Shown in pieces: positions 62,454 through 64,000 of a stretch of 64,000 nt of DNA; the stretch's first letter is position 1, and every line of letters starts with the position of its first letter. Made by a program: the position numbers and the translations under genes. The stretch is from Chthonomonadaceae bacterium (GTDB taxonomy: Bacteria > Armatimonadota > Chthonomonadetes > Chthonomonadales > Chthonomonadaceae). The notes under the pieces were generated by a model. The model was not told where the DNA came from and ran no database searches. It saw only the letters and a list, made by a program, of their open reading frames with translations. The stretch is taken from the NCBI GenBank assembly GCA_027459665.1, contig DAIDHN010000003.1, positions 1-64,000 of the forward strand, written 5' to 3'.

Positions 62454-64000
62454 ATGCCGAATCAACACCCTTCACCTAAACGACATACAACAGCATTACT
62501 ACATTCTGTCATAAAATGGCGGATACCACAACTTTTAGTTCTTTGTATTGTCTCTGTAGGCATTTACAGTTGTGGAGGCGGTAGCAACGGTGTTGGCTTG
62601 TCTCCAAACTCTATAGTAATTACTTCCGATCGATCTGTAATCCTGCCTGCTGCAGGTGCTACTTACCAGTTCCAGGCTAGCCTGGGGAGCAGTGGCGCCA
62701 GTGGCAGCAATACAAATAATCAGGTTACATGGACATCCAGTAACCCACAAATAGTTTCAGTAAACTCTACCGGGCTGGCAACTGCCATAGCAGCCACTGG
62801 TTCTGCGGTAATTACCATAACTGCGCCTGGCATGTCTCCTGCGGAAGCAACTGTCATTATCGCCCAGCCTGCCAGCAACACCGTGATGGTTGATAGTTCT
62901 CTCATTCTCTCAAAATCAGCTTCTCAGGCGGTTCTGGCAAACACACCTGCCACTGCGCAAATAAAAACTGGTGATATCATAGCCAGTGGTAATAAGGCAG
63001 GGTTGCTTGTCAAGGTGAATTCAGTACAAAATAGCGGTAATACACTGCTTGTCAATACAACTCCCGTCTCACTGCCAGAGGCATTTAAGAATCTTAACAT
63101 CAACATCAGCAGCCTGCCGGTAACACTCACATTAGTTGTTTCGAATGGTCGTGCCAGTCTAGTGAGTCCAACAGGACAAGTGATGCCTCTAAATCGCGCC
63201 GCGCTCGGCGGCTTTACATGTGTAGATGATAAGAGTGGGAGTGCGGTACAGGCAAACTACACCGGACCAACAGTTACCCTCCCTGTACCCACAAACCTGC
63301 ATCTCGAGCTATCTACGACGGGAAGTACGCTGCCACCATTCTACTCGTTACAAAGCTTTTCGCTTTTAGTCCACATGCAGATACCTGCCAAACTGACATT
63401 TGGATCCATCAACTTTAGTGCAGCTAATAATGTTGGATTCACCTGTACGATGCCTATTGGTTCAATTGACATACCAGCCCTGGATATTGGACCTTTTACC
63501 ATAGGTGGACATCTTGCCGCAGAACTTGGTGTTAAGGTTGATGCCACAGCAAACGGGCAGTATACCATCACCCTGCCGACAATAGCTGATACACTCACTG
63601 CCGATGATGGTGTTGAATGGAATTCTACAAGCGGTTGGCAGGCAATTACGAACAACTCTTCAAGTGGACAAACCGTTACTACTCCCGGTTCTGAATTTTC
63701 TTCCAGCATAGAAGGTTCTGTAGGAGCTTATCTAGACTGTAAAGCTGGGATTGATCTTTCAACTTTGCTAGGAGGAGACTTGGGAGGCGTAGATCTGGCC
63801 TATGCTGAAATAGCAGGAACAATGAATCTTGGTATTCAGGCACCATTTAATGTAACTTCCAACGGTTATACCGGTCCCAAATGGGCTGCGAAGTTAGAGG
63901 TAACAGCAGGGCCAACATTACAAATCAGTGGCAGTATTACTCAACTGTTCAATTATTTGGGTCTGTCTACAAACCTTGGATCGTGGAACTTGTACGACCA
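62454..64000 (+). CDS. Big2-domain lipoprotein, 3' end outside the window
   Basis: At least 515 codons from ATG 62454 with AGGAGG upstream, open to the right edge. A 40-residue N-terminus includes a hydrophobic stretch and lipobox GIYSC, so it is a lipoprotein despite a long basic leader (MPNQHPSPKRHTTALLHSVI). Residues ~50-140 are a bacterial Ig-like Big2 domain (VTWTSSNPQIVSVNSTGLAT). The rest is beta-rich, low in charge and without a recognised family (VGFTCTMPIGSIDIPALDIG, LGIQAPFNVTSNGYTG). It is probably a surface or adhesion protein. The open minus-strand frames here are ignored as chance. Confidence 0.8.
   Translation, partial: MPNQHPSPKRHTTALLHSVIKWRIPQLLVLCIVSVGIYSCGGGSNGVGLSPNSIVITSDRSVILPAAGATYQFQASLGSSGASGSNTNNQVTWTSSNPQIVSVNSTGLATAIAATGSAVITITAPGMSPAEATVIIAQPASNTVMVDSSLILSKSASQAVLANTPATAQIKTGDIIASGNKAGLLVKVNSVQNSGNTLLVNTTPVSLPEAFKNLNINISSLPVTLTLVVSNGRASLVSPTGQVMPLNRAALGGFTCVDDKSGSAVQANYTGPTVTLPVPTNLHLELSTTGSTLPPFYSLQSFSLLVHMQIPAKLTFGSINFSAANNVGFTCTMPIGSIDIPALDIGPFTIGGHLAAELGVKVDATANGQYTITLPTIADTLTADDGVEWNSTSGWQAITNNSSSGQTVTTPGSEFSSSIEGSVGAYLDCKAGIDLSTLLGGDLGGVDLAYAEIAGTMNLGIQAPFNVTSNGYTGPKWAAKLEVTAGPTLQISGSITQLFNYLGLSTNLGSWNLYD

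Noticed and set aside
1-64000. Insertion sequences, integrase genes or prophage
   Set aside because: No transposase, integrase or phage structural genes and no terminal inverted repeats were recognised.

Overview
The window is a stretch of bacterial chromosome of roughly 50 % GC, densely packed with genes on both strands. Several protein families point to an Armatimonadota-like organism or a relative in that part of the tree. These are two H-X9-DG (DUF1559-type) type IV pilin-like proteins, a DUF2961/GH172 protein, a DUF4380 protein, an M55 D-aminopeptidase, a GH53 galactanase, and many small secreted or lipid-anchored proteins. The taxon is an inference from family content; no 16S gene is present.

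Layout. 1-10384: end of a proline-rich repeat protein, dinG, a secreted DUF2961 protein, a minus-strand operon queA - HTH gene - glycosyltransferase - dedA - tdk, and a pabB-pabC fusion. 10385-18760: a complete class 1 (type I) cas operon in the order cas8-cas7-cas5-cas3-cas4-cas1-cas2, with no cas6 and no CRISPR array anywhere in the window. 18813-34531: housekeeping and DNA repair genes (tkt, pcrA, mscL-kynU-kynB, uvrA, a sulfotransferase-like gene, radA, der, cinA, a DUF4380 protein). 34728-41761: TPR proteins, dppA, a Sel1 relic, an amber-interrupted gene, DUF58 and S4-domain genes, and tRNA-Ala, tRNA-Ser and tRNA-Gln. 41899-47111: a minus-strand envelope cluster (two lipoproteins, a CAAX-protease-like membrane protein, a pilin-like protein, a small lipoprotein). 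47299-50780: coaX, a GH53 galactanase and a selenium cluster. 50821-64000: a second pilin, yceI, mntP, a fasciclin protein, an ECF sigma/anti-sigma/membrane-protein operon with its own ECF-type promoter, lpdA, a BMP-type lipoprotein, a large sigma-TPR fusion, a secreted protein and an unfinished Big2 lipoprotein.

Two systems deserve most attention. The cas operon encodes a full interference and adaptation set, but it lacks a dedicated crRNA-processing endonuclease, has a very divergent Cas8, and carries a Cas1 with an acidic insertion of about 58 residues before its first catalytic glutamate. The selenium cluster has selD, a small membrane protein and a tRNA-Sec gene in a row on the minus strand. 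selD itself is read through an in-frame UGA at its catalytic position and has a hairpin suited to be a bacterial SECIS directly after it, so the organism very probably makes selenoproteins and its SelD is one of them.

Other themes are two unrelated proteins joining sigma-factor-like N-termini to TPR arrays, a translationally coupled 56-residue secreted peptide, two convergent gene pairs whose stop codons share one palindromic CTAG, and a pilin whose conserved Gly before the prepilin peptidase cut site is Val.
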